Positions 15,387 to 23,778 of a DNA stretch of 40,173 nt are shown piece by piece; positions within the stretch are counted from its first letter, which is position 1, and the number at the start of each line of letters is the position of its first letter. The stretch is from contig JAMCWO010000122.1 in NCBI GenBank assembly GCA_023481165.1, forward strand, positions 1-40,173, given 5' to 3'. The notes under the pieces were generated by a model, which searched no databases, was not told the DNA's origin, and saw only the letters and a program-made list of their open reading frames with translations. Position numbers and translations under genes: made by a program. This DNA comes from Planctomycetota bacterium. Its GTDB lineage: Bacteria; Planctomycetota; Phycisphaerae; Sedimentisphaerales; Anaerobacaceae.

Positions 15387-15459
15387 GTAGGGTGGGCTGT
15401 GCCCACCATTTGTCGTTTTGATTGAGCGAACGGGAGTTGGTGGGCACAGCCCACCCTAC
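15387..15459. repeat. Perfect 22-bp inverted repeat (GTAGGGTGGGC type)
   Basis: Arms at 15387-15408 and 15438-15459 are exact reverse complements with a 29-bp loop. Each arm is itself palindromic (GGTGGGC-TGT-GCCCACC). The element sits between nfnA and nfnB, right at the 5' end of nfnB, and supplies two in-frame ATG codons to its frame. It looks like a dispersed palindromic repeat that landed inside the operon. Confidence 0.85.
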
Positions 15460-15528
15460 CGTCTCGTCATAGGTGTTGGTTATCGATGGTTGCAGGGGAG
15501 GTCCTCTCAAATAACCAATCATCAACCA

Positions 15529-16383
15529 TCAATTCCCCAGTCCTACTTTGCATTGGTGCTGCTTGTATTCCTCGTAGGCCTGCTGCTCCTGTCTCTTATA
15601 GGCGTTGATGCGCTTGATCATCAGGTCGAAATTCACTTTGTGGCCGTCGAACTCAGGACCGTCGACGCACACGAACTTCGCCTGGCCGCCCACCTCGACC
15701 CGGCAGCCGCCGCACATGCCGGTCCCATCGACCATGATCGTGTTCAGCGAGACCTCCGTCGGCACGCCGAATGGGCGCGTCGTCTCGCAGCAGAATTTCA
15801 TCATCAGGGTCGGGCCGATAACAAAAACGTGGTCCGGCTTGGGGCTGCGCTGACAGACTTCTTTGAGCGGCTCCGTCACAAGTGCCTTGCGCTTATAGGA
15901 ACCGTCATCGGTGCACACGATCATCTCGTCGCTGACCTCGGCGAAACGGTCTTCGAGAATCATCCGGCTCTTGTCTCGCGCGCCGAGGATGCTGATGACC
16001 CGATTGCCCGCCTGCCTGAGAGCCGTGGCGATGGGCAGAAGCGGGGCGTTGCCGATCCCGCCGCCCACGCACACGACCGTGCCAAACCGCGCAATGTGGG
16101 TGGGCGTGCCGAGCGGACCGGCGACGTTGGCAATCTGCTCGCCCTCGTTCAGTTGCGCCAGCCGGGCGGTCGTTTTACCCACCCGCTGCCAGATCAACTC
16201 GATTGTTCCCGTAGTGGGGTCGGCGCCGGCAATGGTCAGCGGGATGCGCTCGGAACCATCATTATCCACACTGAGAATGATGAATTGGCCGGGCCGCCGG
16301 GCCTGGGCGATCAGGGGCGCTTCCACCCGGGCCCAGAAAACGTCCGGCCCGATCTGCTTCTTACTGACGATCCTGTGGGACAT
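15529..16383 (-). CDS. nfnA: NfnA-like FAD/NAD(H)-binding [2Fe-2S] subunit
   Basis: 284 residues, the usual length for NfnA, SudB and the dihydroorotate dehydrogenase electron-transfer subunit. It has a flavin-binding region (RPGQFIIL, RIPLTIAG), a nucleotide-binding GGGIGNAPLLPIA (~107-120) and MCGGCRVEVGGQAKFVC (C224, C227, C239) for the [2Fe-2S] cluster. Asp219 precedes this motif; an Asp ligand at this place has been reported for NfnA. It pairs with NfnB to bind NADH and bifurcate electrons. It starts 7 bp after the trxA stop, so it belongs to the same operon. Confidence 0.88.
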   Translation of the reverse strand: MSHRIVSKKQIGPDVFWARVEAPLIAQARRPGQFIILSVDNDGSERIPLTIAGADPTTGTIELIWQRVGKTTARLAQLNEGEQIANVAGPLGTPTHIARFGTVVCVGGGIGNAPLLPIATALRQAGNRVISILGARDKSRMILEDRFAEVSDEMIVCTDDGSYKRKALVTEPLKEVCQRSPKPDHVFVIGPTLMMKFCCETTRPFGVPTEVSLNTIMVDGTGMCGGCRVEVGGQAKFVCVDGPEFDGHKVNFDLMIKRINAYKRQEQQAYEEYKQHQCKVGLGN

Positions 16384-16389
16384 TTGACC

Positions 16390-16716
16390 TCAAAGCAACT
16401 TCGTAAGGGCGTCGCTGATATCCTTCTTGCTGGTCAGGCCGACCCATTTCTTCTGCATCTTGCCCTCTTTGAACAGCATCACCGTGGGGATGGCGCTGAT
16501 GCCGAACTCGATGGCCGTATCCCGGGCTTCATCTGTGTTCAGCTTGCAGACCTTGGCCTTGCCGGCAAATTCGTCGGCGACCTGCTCAATGAGCGGCGCC
16601 AACATCCGGCATGGCCCGCACCACGGCGCCCAAAAGTCCACGAGGACAGGCGTCTGCGCAGTATGGATCGTCTCGTCGAAACTGGCGTCCGACAATTCGA
16701 TCACATTGCCTGCCAT
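16390..16716 (-). CDS. trxA: Thioredoxin
   Basis: 108 residues, the standard length. The redox motif WCGPC is at 32-36, the cis-proline is in AIPTVMLF, and the buried Asp is in VLVDFWA. The ATG at 16716 follows AAAGGAT. It reduces protein disulfides in the cytoplasm and is the likely electron donor for the Bcp-type peroxiredoxin at 23.2 kb. It is the fourth gene of the trpS operon, 46 bp after scpA, a gap holding GATTGATGATT repeats. Confidence 0.95.
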   Translation of the reverse strand: MAGNVIELSDASFDETIHTAQTPVLVDFWAPWCGPCRMLAPLIEQVADEFAGKAKVCKLNTDEARDTAIEFGISAIPTVMLFKEGKMQKKWVGLTSKKDISDALTKLL

Positions 16717-16762
16717 GACTGATCCTTTCGATTGATGATTTATGATTGATGATTGCCCTCCA

Positions 16763-17722
16763 TCAATCATTCTTCCCCAAAGGCTCATCCAAGAGCGGAT
16801 CGTCGTCCGCCAGGGCGGCATCCAGCTCTTGGTCCTGATCCTCCCGCTCCTGAATCTGGGCACTGGACTTGGGCGGCAGTTCCACAATTGGGATAGGAGG
16901 TGTCTGAGGCGCTGGGGCGACTTCCTGCTTGACCCCGTTTTCCGCTTCGCCGACAGCCATGATGGCTCTCTGCACTGCCTGTTCCGGCGGCTCATCCGTC
17001 AAGGAGCGCACGTAGATCTGGGACGAGTTCTCGGGCTGCTCGGCCCAGATGAGCTTGTCGCGAATCAGCTCCAGCATCGCCAGGAAGAGCCCGACCAGCA
17101 CCAACCGGTTCGGCTTGCCCTCGAAGATCCGCTCGAACGTCAGCGGGCCTTCAGCCTGCAGGCGGTGGAGAACCTCAATCTGGTACAGGTCGATGGGCGT
17201 ATCGTCGCGGATATGGCCGGTGTACGCCGGCGTTCCCGTGGCTTTGCAGACGGCGTCAAACGCCTCCAGCAGGTCCCAGATGCTGACCTGGTCCATGTCC
17301 ACTTCCGGCTCGGCCTGCGGGGTCAGTTGACTGATCAGGCTGGTGGGCCGACCGAACCGCTCCTGCTGCCGTTCGGCCGCCGCGTCGAGCAGATTGGCCG
17401 CGTCTTTGTATCTCTTGTACTCCAGAAGCTGGCGAATGAGCTCGACCCGCGGATCGCCTGATTCCTCCTGCGCCATTTGTTCCGGCTCGGCCTTCGGCAG
17501 CAGCATGGCCGACTTGATCTCCATCAGCGTGGCCGCCATGACCAGGAAGTCACCCGCCAGATCGATATCGAGCTGCTTGAGTATTTCGAGGTAGCGCAGA
17601 TACTGGTCGGTGATCTTGGCCAGGGGGATGTCGTAGATGTCCACTTCTTCCTTGCGGACCAGATACAGCAGTAGGTCGAGGGGGCCGGCGAAGATGTCGA
17701 GATTGACGCGATAATCACCCAA
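16763..17722 (-). CDS. scpA: Segregation and condensation protein A
   Basis: 319 residues. The N-terminus FAGPLDLLLYLVRKEEVDIYDIPLAKITDQYL is the ScpA signature that contacts the SMC neck, and LAGDFLVMAATLMEIKSAMLLP follows. ScpA is the kleisin of the SMC-ScpAB condensin. The C-terminal winged-helix part (~190-250) is present, followed by an unusual acidic/Pro-rich tail of ~60 residues. The start is a TTG at 17722 with AGGAG upstream. It begins 3 bp after the DUF2007 stop. No scpB is seen in the window. Confidence 0.92.
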   Translation of the reverse strand: MGDYRVNLDIFAGPLDLLLYLVRKEEVDIYDIPLAKITDQYLRYLEILKQLDIDLAGDFLVMAATLMEIKSAMLLPKAEPEQMAQEESGDPRVELIRQLLEYKRYKDAANLLDAAAERQQERFGRPTSLISQLTPQAEPEVDMDQVSIWDLLEAFDAVCKATGTPAYTGHIRDDTPIDLYQIEVLHRLQAEGPLTFERIFEGKPNRLVLVGLFLAMLELIRDKLIWAEQPENSSQIYVRSLTDEPPEQAVQRAIMAVGEAENGVKQEVAPAPQTPPIPIVELPPKSSAQIQEREDQDQELDAALADDDPLLDEPLGKND

Positions 17723-17725
17723 GTG

Positions 17726-18037
17726 CTACTCCTGTTCGCCCTCCGGTTCCTGGTCGAACTCCGGCTCATCTTCGTCGAAGTCCTGATCCTCGCCCAACTC
17801 CTGACTCTCCTGCCGGTTCGCTTCCAGAATCTCCCGAGCCTCCTCGGCTTCGCTTTCCGCCGTCTGCAGTTCGATGTCAATGACGGCCGGCACGCCGGAA
17901 TAGACGTTGCCCACGTTCTGGCCCAGGACGAAGGCCTTGATTCCCTCGTCTTCCAGCAACTGGCGCGCCAGGTCCGCCTTCATGTAATCCTCGAACCGCG
18001 CCACGGTGACCAGCTTCACTTTATCTTTGTCTTTCAT
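17726..18037 (-). CDS. DUF2007-type small protein
   Basis: 103 residues. The first ~70 (VKLVTVARFEDYMKADLARQLLEDEGIKAFVLGQ..VYSGVPAVIDIELQ) match the DUF2007 'putative signal transducing protein' fold, an ACT-like alpha/beta domain that spans one covalent unit. The rest is a very acidic tail (EDQDFDEDEPEF). The ATG overlaps the trpS stop by 4 bp and GGGAGAG precedes it. The function is not known. Confidence 0.8.
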   Translation of the reverse strand: MKDKDKVKLVTVARFEDYMKADLARQLLEDEGIKAFVLGQNVGNVYSGVPAVIDIELQTAESEAEEAREILEANRQESQELGEDQDFDEDEPEFDQEPEGEQE

Positions 18038-19005
18038 CTTCGCTCTCCCAAGCCCGCGGCTTTTCGAGCCGCCAAAAGAGTCGGTCCGGCGACCGCCCGC
18101 GCCCGCTCAGCGCCTCTCTTGAGCATAGCGTCCACGACAGCGGGATTGTTCTCCAGTTCCGTCCGTTTCTGCCGGTAAGGCCGGAAATACTCGATCATCA
18201 GCTCGGCCAGGCGTTTCTTCGCTTCGCCATAGCCCATCCCGCCCGCTCGGTAGCGACGGTCCCACTCGGCCAACTCCTCGGGCGAGGCAAAGAGCTTCAG
18301 CAGGGCGAACACGTTGCACGTATCGGGGTTCTTCGGCGCCTCGACCGGCGTGGAGTCGGTCACAATCTTCATGACCTTGCTCTTGATGCTCTTTTCCGGC
18401 TCGAAGATCTCGATCGTGTTGCCGTAGCTTTTGCTCATCTTGCGGCCGTCGACGCCCGGCACCACGGCCACCGACTCGATGATGTAATCCGCCGGGATTT
18501 TGAAGACCTCGCCATAGGTGTTGTTGAACCGCATGGCGATGTCGCGGGTCACCTCGATGTGCTGCTTCTGGTCCGCGCCGACGGGCACCAGGTCCGACTG
18601 GAAGATCAGGATATCCGCCGCCTGCAGAACCGGATAGGCGAACAAGCCGTGGTTGGGGCTCAGGCCCTGGGCGATCTTGTCCTTGTAGCTGACGCATTTT
18701 TGCAGCAGGCCCATCGGGGTAATGCACGAGAGCAGCCAGGTCAGCTCGGTCACTTCGGGCATGTCCGACTGCCGCCAGAACACGGTCTTCTCCGTATCGA
18801 GCCCCAGGGCCATGTAATCCATCGCCACGCCCAGCGTGTACTCGGCCACTGCCTTTGGTGCCGGATTGCTGGTCAGGGCGTGATAGTCCGCGATGAAGTA
18901 AAAGCACTCATGCTCCGCCTGCATGCGCAGGTGCTGGCGCATGGCGCCGAAATAGTTGCCTATGTGCAGGCGGCCTGACGGCTGGATGCCCGACAGAACT
19001 CTCAA
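18034..19005 (-). CDS. trpS: Tryptophanyl-tRNA synthetase
   Basis: 323 residues from a TTG at 19005, chosen because GGAGG lies 5 bp upstream and the protein then begins MRVLSGIQPSGRLHIGNYFG exactly where bacterial TrpRS usually does. Class I signatures are HIGN (14-17) and KMSKS (189-193). It charges tRNA-Trp with tryptophan in the cytoplasm. It leads an operon running DUF2007, scpA, trxA, nfnA, nfnB with overlaps or short gaps between most genes. Confidence 0.95.
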   Translation of the reverse strand: MRVLSGIQPSGRLHIGNYFGAMRQHLRMQAEHECFYFIADYHALTSNPAPKAVAEYTLGVAMDYMALGLDTEKTVFWRQSDMPEVTELTWLLSCITPMGLLQKCVSYKDKIAQGLSPNHGLFAYPVLQAADILIFQSDLVPVGADQKQHIEVTRDIAMRFNNTYGEVFKIPADYIIESVAVVPGVDGRKMSKSYGNTIEIFEPEKSIKSKVMKIVTDSTPVEAPKNPDTCNVFALLKLFASPEELAEWDRRYRAGGMGYGEAKKRLAELMIEYFRPYRQKRTELENNPAVVDAMLKRGAERARAVAGPTLLAARKAAGLGERR

Positions 19006-19063
19006 TGCAGCCTCCAAACGTAAAGCGAGAACCTAAAATAGATTACGCGCGGTCAATATCGAG

Positions 19064-19092
19064 AGGATAGTGAGGATGGGCATGAATGTCAA
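19064..19092 (-). promoter_or_regulatory. Sigma-70-like promoter of the trpS operon
   Basis: On the minus strand TTGACA (19092-19087), a 17-bp spacer and TATCCT (19069-19064). The predicted leader is about 50 nt. The -35 box overlaps the stop codon of the upstream URO-D-like gene, so no gap separates the two units. Confidence 0.5.
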
Positions 19093-20297
19093 GCATTGAC
19101 CGCGTCGAACATGGCGACGATGTTCTCGGGGGGGACGTTGGCGAGGATGTTGTGGACCTGCTGGAAGACGAAGCCGCCGCCGGGGCGCAGGATTTCGACC
19201 TGTCGCCTGACGTGCTCGGCCACCTGCTTCGGTGTGGCGCTGATCAGGATCTCCCGGGTATCGCAGCCGCCACCCCAGAAGGTGATATCTTTACCGAACT
19301 CGGCCTTGAGCTCGGCGGCATCCATCCCCCGGCAACTGATCTGGACAGGATTGATGGCGTCCAAGCCTGCCTCGATCAGGTGCGGCAGAAGCTCCCGAAC
19401 GCCGCCGCAGCAGTGGAGCATGACCTTGACATTGGCCAGTTTCTTGGCGCGATTCCACAGCAACTGATGGCGTGGCTTGAAGAACTCGCAATACATCTGC
19501 GGCGACATCATCGGCCCGGTCTGCATGCCGAGATCGTCGCCGAACAGGATGATGTCGATCGATGGCCCTACCGCCTCGAGGAAGCGATCCAGGTTCGCCA
19601 CATGGATCTCCATCAGCTCATCGAGGAATGCGTGGGCCTTCCCGGGCTCGCCGGCCAGCATCATCATGAAATTGTCGTTGCGGTAGCAGAATTGGCCGAT
19701 CTCGAAGAGGTTGCCGCCGAACAGGCCGATGATCGCCCGCTCGGTGCTCGCGCGGAGTTGCCGGGCGCCTGCGCGGAGAGCCTCATGATCGACGGGGCCG
19801 GGCGGGCTGGCGATGGCGGTCCACATGGTCCGGTTGAGCGCTTCGCGAACGGTGCGAGGGCCGTGCTCCTCGGCCAGCGGAAAGCAGGTCTGCTCAAAGT
19901 ACAGAGCGCCATCGGGCATCTGAGCGAGGATCGTGCCGTCTTGAGCGCGGATGATCCAGCGGTGCGGCTCGCGCTCAATCCGAGTCCAGGCGGGTACGAG
20001 GCAAGGTGTGCCGTCCGGCAGTGTCCAAGGGGTCCAGTCGTCCGGCCGCAGGGCAAAACCTCGTCCCAACTCGACCGCGTCGACGCCAAAACGCTGGAGC
20101 ACATCCTCGCCCACGATGGCCAACTGCTGCACGACATCGTAGACGTAGGTTGGGGCGGGCGGCAGGTCCAGAGCCCGCCGCAGCTTCGGGTAGGCCAGGG
20201 CGGCAATGCCGGAAGAACGATGGCCGGAAAAGTCAACGGGGATGCGCGCTGTCTCATGATGATTCAGCGCCGACAGAACACGCTCTCGTGACGTCAT
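19089..20297 (-). CDS. Uroporphyrinogen decarboxylase-like / corrinoid methyltransferase-type protein
   Basis: 402 residues from the ATG at 20297; a longer frame upstream lacks similarity. It starts MTSRERVLSALNHHETARIPVDF, typical of URO-D family proteins that are not heme enzymes. MLHCCGGVRELLPHLIEAGLDAINPVQ has the His-x-Cys motif that binds zinc in MtaA/MtbA/CmuA methyltransferases. The end is VFQQVHNILANVPPENIVAMFDAV. Such proteins move methyl groups between a corrinoid protein and a thiol; the substrate is unknown and no corrinoid protein gene is next to it. It is very unlikely to be HemE. Confidence 0.85.
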   Translation of the reverse strand: MTSRERVLSALNHHETARIPVDFSGHRSSGIAALAYPKLRRALDLPPAPTYVYDVVQQLAIVGEDVLQRFGVDAVELGRGFALRPDDWTPWTLPDGTPCLVPAWTRIEREPHRWIIRAQDGTILAQMPDGALYFEQTCFPLAEEHGPRTVREALNRTMWTAIASPPGPVDHEALRAGARQLRASTERAIIGLFGGNLFEIGQFCYRNDNFMMMLAGEPGKAHAFLDELMEIHVANLDRFLEAVGPSIDIILFGDDLGMQTGPMMSPQMYCEFFKPRHQLLWNRAKKLANVKVMLHCCGGVRELLPHLIEAGLDAINPVQISCRGMDAAELKAEFGKDITFWGGGCDTREILISATPKQVAEHVRRQVEILRPGGGFVFQQVHNILANVPPENIVAMFDAVNA

Positions 20298-20393
20298 ATA
20301 TTCGGATTCCCACAGGGCGTACAGAAAACACAAGCGAACGCGCGATCACCAGCCGCGCATCCCTCACCCGGGCATCGGCCAGCCGCAAGCCTG

Positions 20394-20464
20394 ATGCCGG
20401 GTGCCACGCTCAATCGTTCGGCACGCTCAGGGGAACCACGCCACTTGGGCATGGCACCCGGCAT
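20394..20464. repeat. Inverted repeat with 13-bp perfect arms (ATGCCGGGTGCCA)
   Basis: Arms at 20394-20406 and 20452-20464 are exact reverse complements with a 45-bp loop containing GCCACTTGGGC. It lies in the 430-bp stretch between the URO-D-like gene and the small HTH gene. A further hairpin (CCGCCGGA/TCCGGCGG, ~20581-20601) follows. No gene is seen in 20298-20727. Confidence 0.7.
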
Positions 20465-20727
20465 GACGCCTGGGAAGCGAGACCCATACTCTGGCAGAAA
20501 GAGACTTGAGAACCTGACCCCTCCCCAAACACAGCGGCGAGGGTATCCCGCCCCTGGCACTCGCGCCCCGCACCGATCCCGACCGCCGGATCATGTCCGG
20601 CGGGGTGATCATAAGGGCTGGAGACCCTCGCCACCGTTGCGTTTCGTTATCCGCTGGGCCCGGGAATCGGACATCTTCCGGATCCAGAGACCTCGACGCG
20701 GCGCGGCGCTGGGAGAGGGGGCCCCGG

Positions 20728-20919
20728 CTACGTCCGGCCCAGAGACCTCATATACCTTCTGGACTTCTTCAATCCCATTCTCGATGCCTTCTTCTTGACA
20801 GCTTCGGTGGGACGGCCGAGTGAAGCGGCGACCTCCGCTGTCGGACGATCGGGAAACAGCTTCTTGAGCTGCTTCACATCGTCCCTCGTCCATGAACCCT
20901 TTGTACCCATTCTGGCCAT
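20728..20919 (-). CDS. Small SANT/Myb- or HTH-like protein
   Basis: 63 residues: KGSWTRDDVKQLKKLFPDRPTAEVAASLGRPTEAVKKKASRMGLKKS. This is a three-helix DNA-binding pattern in which WTxxDVxxLKxLFPxxxTxEVAxxLGRxxxAVxxKAxRLGL recurs in planctomycete proteins. AAAGGAG lies before the ATG at a good distance. It probably binds DNA, perhaps near its own gene. The residues after the HTH (RRYMRSLGRT) are basic. It transcribes away from the aldolase operon. Confidence 0.7.
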   Translation of the reverse strand: MARMGTKGSWTRDDVKQLKKLFPDRPTAEVAASLGRPTEAVKKKASRMGLKKSRRYMRSLGRT

Positions 20920-21102
20920 CTCGTGACTCCTTTCAGTAAGCTATCATTATGGATTGAGATTAGCCTTGTACCATTGTAGTCCTCGGGCGCGCGGCCTGCA
21001 AACACTTTTCCCTTATTTGGGGGTAGGAAAAACCCTCAGTCGCCGGGGACAGATGTCCCTGTTCTCCGGCCCCCGGGTACGGCGGAATTGCCCCGGCGAT
21101 GG

Positions 21103-21131
21103 TTGCAGGGTCCCGGCCCAACGGCTATCTT
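21103..21131 (+). promoter_or_regulatory. Candidate promoter of the aldolase operon
   Basis: TTGCAG (21103-21108), a 17-bp spacer and TATCTT (21126-21131), placing the start near 21138, 40 nt before the ATG. The match to consensus is moderate. A small hairpin (GGGGACA/TGTCCC region, ~21046-21059) lies further upstream. Confidence 0.35.
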
Positions 21132-21177
21132 GGGGCGGTGGTTCGGCCCAAGGTCGCGGCCGCTGGAAAGGAAACGT

Positions 21178-22032
21178 ATGGCACTGGAAAATCTCAGAGC
21201 GATGCTGTCGAAGGCGGCTGCGGGCCGGTATGGCGTCGGCGCCTTCAATATTCTGGACTACAATTCCGCTAGGGCGGTCGTGCAGGCGGCCGAGGAGCTT
21301 GGCGCTCCTGTGATCATTCAGACTTCGGCCAAAACGGTCACGTTCTGGGGCTGCCGGACCCTGGTGGGCTGGATCGAGGACCTGGCCGGCCGCGCCAAGG
21401 TGCCGGTCGCCCTGCACCTGGACCACTGCAAGGATCTGGGTCTCATCCGGGAGTGCATCGAGACCGGCTGGACCTCCGTGATGATTGACGCGTCCGCCAA
21501 ACCGTTCGAGGAAAACCTGGCTTTGACCCGGCAGGTGGTGGAGATGGCCCGGCCGAAGGATGTCACCGTGGAGGCGGAACTGGGCGCTATCGTCGGCGTC
21601 GAGGACGAAATCCACGTCAAAGAGCAGGATTCGCACCTGGCGGACCCCCGGCAGGCATTGGAATTCTGCATGCAGGTCCAGCTCGACTGCTTCGCGCCGG
21701 CCATCGGCACCGCGCACGGCATCTACAAAGGCGAGCCGAAGATTGCCTACCATATCCTGGAGGAAGTGGCGACGAGCACCGGGGTGCCGATCGCCCTGCA
21801 CGGCGGCACGGGCCTGTCCGATGAGGTCTTCCGACGCTGCATTGCGCTGGGCTGCGCCAAGGTCAATATCTCCACGCAGATCAAGTATGCCTTCATCGAC
21901 GGCTTCGTCGGTTACCACAACGCGCACCACACCCAGTACGATCCCCTCAAGGTCATCCAGGCCCAGTTCGACGAGATGAAGAAGGCGATTGCGGGGAATA
22001 TCAAGCTGTTTGGCAGTGCGGGAAAGGGCTAA
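21178..22032 (+). CDS. Class II fructose-bisphosphate/tagatose-bisphosphate aldolase family
   Basis: 284 residues, typical of the GatY/KbaY/FbaA size class. Visible zinc ligands are His83 (in ALHLDHCKD; Asp82 is catalytic), His180 (GTAHGIY) and His208 (ALHGGTGL). VNISTQIKYAF binds the phosphate of the substrate. The start at 21178 follows GGAAAGGA. It cleaves or forms a ketose 1,6-bisphosphate in glycolysis, gluconeogenesis or sugar catabolism; the sugar specificity cannot be read from the sequence. A HAD phosphatase gene follows after 4 bp, suggesting sugar-phosphate handling. Confidence 0.9.
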   Translation: MALENLRAMLSKAAAGRYGVGAFNILDYNSARAVVQAAEELGAPVIIQTSAKTVTFWGCRTLVGWIEDLAGRAKVPVALHLDHCKDLGLIRECIETGWTSVMIDASAKPFEENLALTRQVVEMARPKDVTVEAELGAIVGVEDEIHVKEQDSHLADPRQALEFCMQVQLDCFAPAIGTAHGIYKGEPKIAYHILEEVATSTGVPIALHGGTGLSDEVFRRCIALGCAKVNISTQIKYAFIDGFVGYHNAHHTQYDPLKVIQAQFDEMKKAIAGNIKLFGSAGKG

Positions 22033-22036
22033 GGGG

Positions 22037-22762
22037 ATGAACAGGCTCAAAGCGTTGATTTTCGATTGCGATGGCGTGCTGGCCGAGACGGAGCGGGATG
22101 GACACCGCATCGCGTTCAACCGGACGTTCGCAGCGAAGGGATATGACTTCAAGTGGGACATCGCCCTGTACAAAGAACTGGTGAAGATCGGCGGGGGCAA
22201 GGAGCGGATGAAACACTTCTTTGACCGAACCTCCTGGCCCCCCGGCACGAGCGATCCGGATACCCTGATCAAGGAATTGCACAAGCTCAAGACGGACTAC
22301 TACACGCAGATCGTCGAGTCAGGGGAATTGCCGCTGCGGCCGGGTGTGGCCCGGCTGGTCGATGAGGCGGCCGCGGCAGGCGTCAAGCTCGCCGTCTGCT
22401 CGACCTCGAACGAGAAGGCTGTACACACGCTGATTGAGAGATTGCTCGGCCCCGCGCGGAAAGCGCGATTCGACGTGATTCTGGCGGGCGATATCGTGTC
22501 GAAGAAGAAGCCCGATCCCGAGATCTATACCCTCGTGCTGGACCGGTTGCACCTGAAACCCGCGGAGTGTGTCGTGGTGGAGGACAACCGCAACGGCCTG
22601 CTCGCCGCCAAAGGCGCGGGAATGCACTGCGTCGTGACCGCCAACGGCTACACGGAGGATGAGGACTTCCGGGAGGCGGATCTGGTCGTCTCCGAGTTGG
22701 GCGATCCGCCACACGTGCAGGTGGATCTGGCGACAATCCGCAGACTGCTTGAGAAAGATTGA
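22037..22762 (+). CDS. HAD-IA hydrolase, CbbY-like
   Basis: 241 residues. Motif I FDCDGVLAET has Asp10 (nucleophile) and Asp12; motif II is CSTSN at 121-125; motif III is KKKPD with Lys158; motif IV is VVEDNRNGL with Glu182-Asp183. The helical cap lies between residues ~15 and 95. Members of the CbbY group dephosphorylate xylulose-1,5-bisphosphate and related sugar phosphates. The gene is 4 bp after the aldolase, and GGGG immediately before its ATG is a weak ribosome-binding site. Confidence 0.85.
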   Translation: MNRLKALIFDCDGVLAETERDGHRIAFNRTFAAKGYDFKWDIALYKELVKIGGGKERMKHFFDRTSWPPGTSDPDTLIKELHKLKTDYYTQIVESGELPLRPGVARLVDEAAAAGVKLAVCSTSNEKAVHTLIERLLGPARKARFDVILAGDIVSKKKPDPEIYTLVLDRLHLKPAECVVVEDNRNGLLAAKGAGMHCVVTANGYTEDEDFREADLVVSELGDPPHVQVDLATIRRLLEKD

Positions 22763-22772
22763 GGTGTCGCGC

Positions 22773-23165
22773 ATGAGAACGAGAGGGGTGGTGTGGGCCA
22801 TGGCGTCAGTCCTGATGGGTCTCGTGGCGGTGGGGCTGGCCCAGCCGGTGACGGGCGACTTGAGCAAGGCTGTCGCGGCCCAACTCGTCTGGTCGAGTTG
22901 GAGTCCGGGCTATCTGCGCGGCATTTCCATCAATGGCGCCCAGGTATTCGAGACGGAGGGGCCGAAATACCAATACTACTTCCACCGGGTGAACGTGAGC
23001 GATCCGACCGTATTCAAACCGGGCATGAATACCTTGGTCACCGGTAAGACACCGCTGATCAACGGCCAGATGGTCCACGGCATGGAGGTGAACTGGCCCG
23101 GCATCATGGTCCTGATCCAGTACGCGGAGGAGAACCAGACCAGCGGCCGGCCCACGCACCGCTAG
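22773..23165 (+). CDS. Exported protein of unknown function
   Basis: 130 residues with a signal peptide (VVWAMASVLMGLVAVGLAQ) cleaved near Ala-Gln. The mature part (~105 residues) has alternating hydrophobic residues and many aromatic ones (VWSSWSPGYLRGISING, YQYYFHRVNV, WPGIMVLIQY), suggesting a beta-sandwich. No known motif was recognised. It begins 10 bp after the HAD gene, so it is probably co-transcribed with it. Confidence 0.65.
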   Translation: MRTRGVVWAMASVLMGLVAVGLAQPVTGDLSKAVAAQLVWSSWSPGYLRGISINGAQVFETEGPKYQYYFHRVNVSDPTVFKPGMNTLVTGKTPLINGQMVHGMEVNWPGIMVLIQYAEENQTSGRPTHR

Positions 23166-23193
23166 ACGACTATTCCGCCGAGAGCCCGTTTCC

Positions 23194-23655
23194 TCAGGCG
23201 AGCGTCTCCTGGGCCTTGGGTACCGTATCCTCCGGCTTCACGCCGTAGGTGACTTGCAGGACTTTGCCGTCCTCGTCGATCAGGAAAGAAGAACGGATGA
23301 TCCCCTCGTAGCTCTTGCCGTACAGGGACTTCTTGCCCCAGACGCCATAGGCTTCGGCGACCTTATGGTCCGGATCGGATAGCAGAGGGAAGTGCAGGTC
23401 GTACTTGTCGTCGAATCTCTTCTGATCTTCCGGCCGATCCGGGCTGATGCCGACCACCGCCGCACCGGCTTGCTGCAAGAGTTCCGCCGCATCCCGGACG
23501 CTGCACGCCTGTCGTGTGCATCCCGGCGTGTCCGCCTTCGGATAGAAGTACAGCAGCAACTTCGTCCCTTTGAAGTCCGCCAGGGACACAGTCCGGCCGT
23601 TCTGATCCACCAGGGAAAATGACGGCGCCCGATCCCCAACCCGTAATGTGGCCAT
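23194..23655 (-). CDS. bcp: Thiol peroxidase of the Bcp/PrxQ type
   Basis: 153 residues. FYPKADTPGCTRQACSVRD carries the peroxidatic Cys46 and the resolving Cys51 five residues later, the PrxQ arrangement. It reduces peroxides using thioredoxin, here plausibly TrxA at 16.4 kb. The ATG at 23655 has AAGGAG upstream; longer frames lack similarity. It converges with the operon to its left and is preceded by the alpha-galactosidase gene on the same strand with a 123-bp gap. Confidence 0.92.
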   Translation of the reverse strand: MATLRVGDRAPSFSLVDQNGRTVSLADFKGTKLLLYFYPKADTPGCTRQACSVRDAAELLQQAGAAVVGISPDRPEDQKRFDDKYDLHFPLLSDPDHKVAEAYGVWGKKSLYGKSYEGIIRSSFLIDEDGKVLQVTYGVKPEDTVPKAQETLA

Positions 23656-23778
23656 ATCGATCTCCTTCGCTTCTGTGGCAGCCATCCGGCGCATCGGCTT
23701 GGCTTGCCGCCGCACACACGGCACATCGGTAATACGTGGCGATCTGCTTCCAGTTCGGCGAAGAAGACGCCGCTGCCA

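Noticed and set aside
13697-15421. Plus-strand 574-codon frame over nfnB
   Set aside because: It is antisense to nfnB, whose Fe-S, FAD and NADPH motifs are intact.
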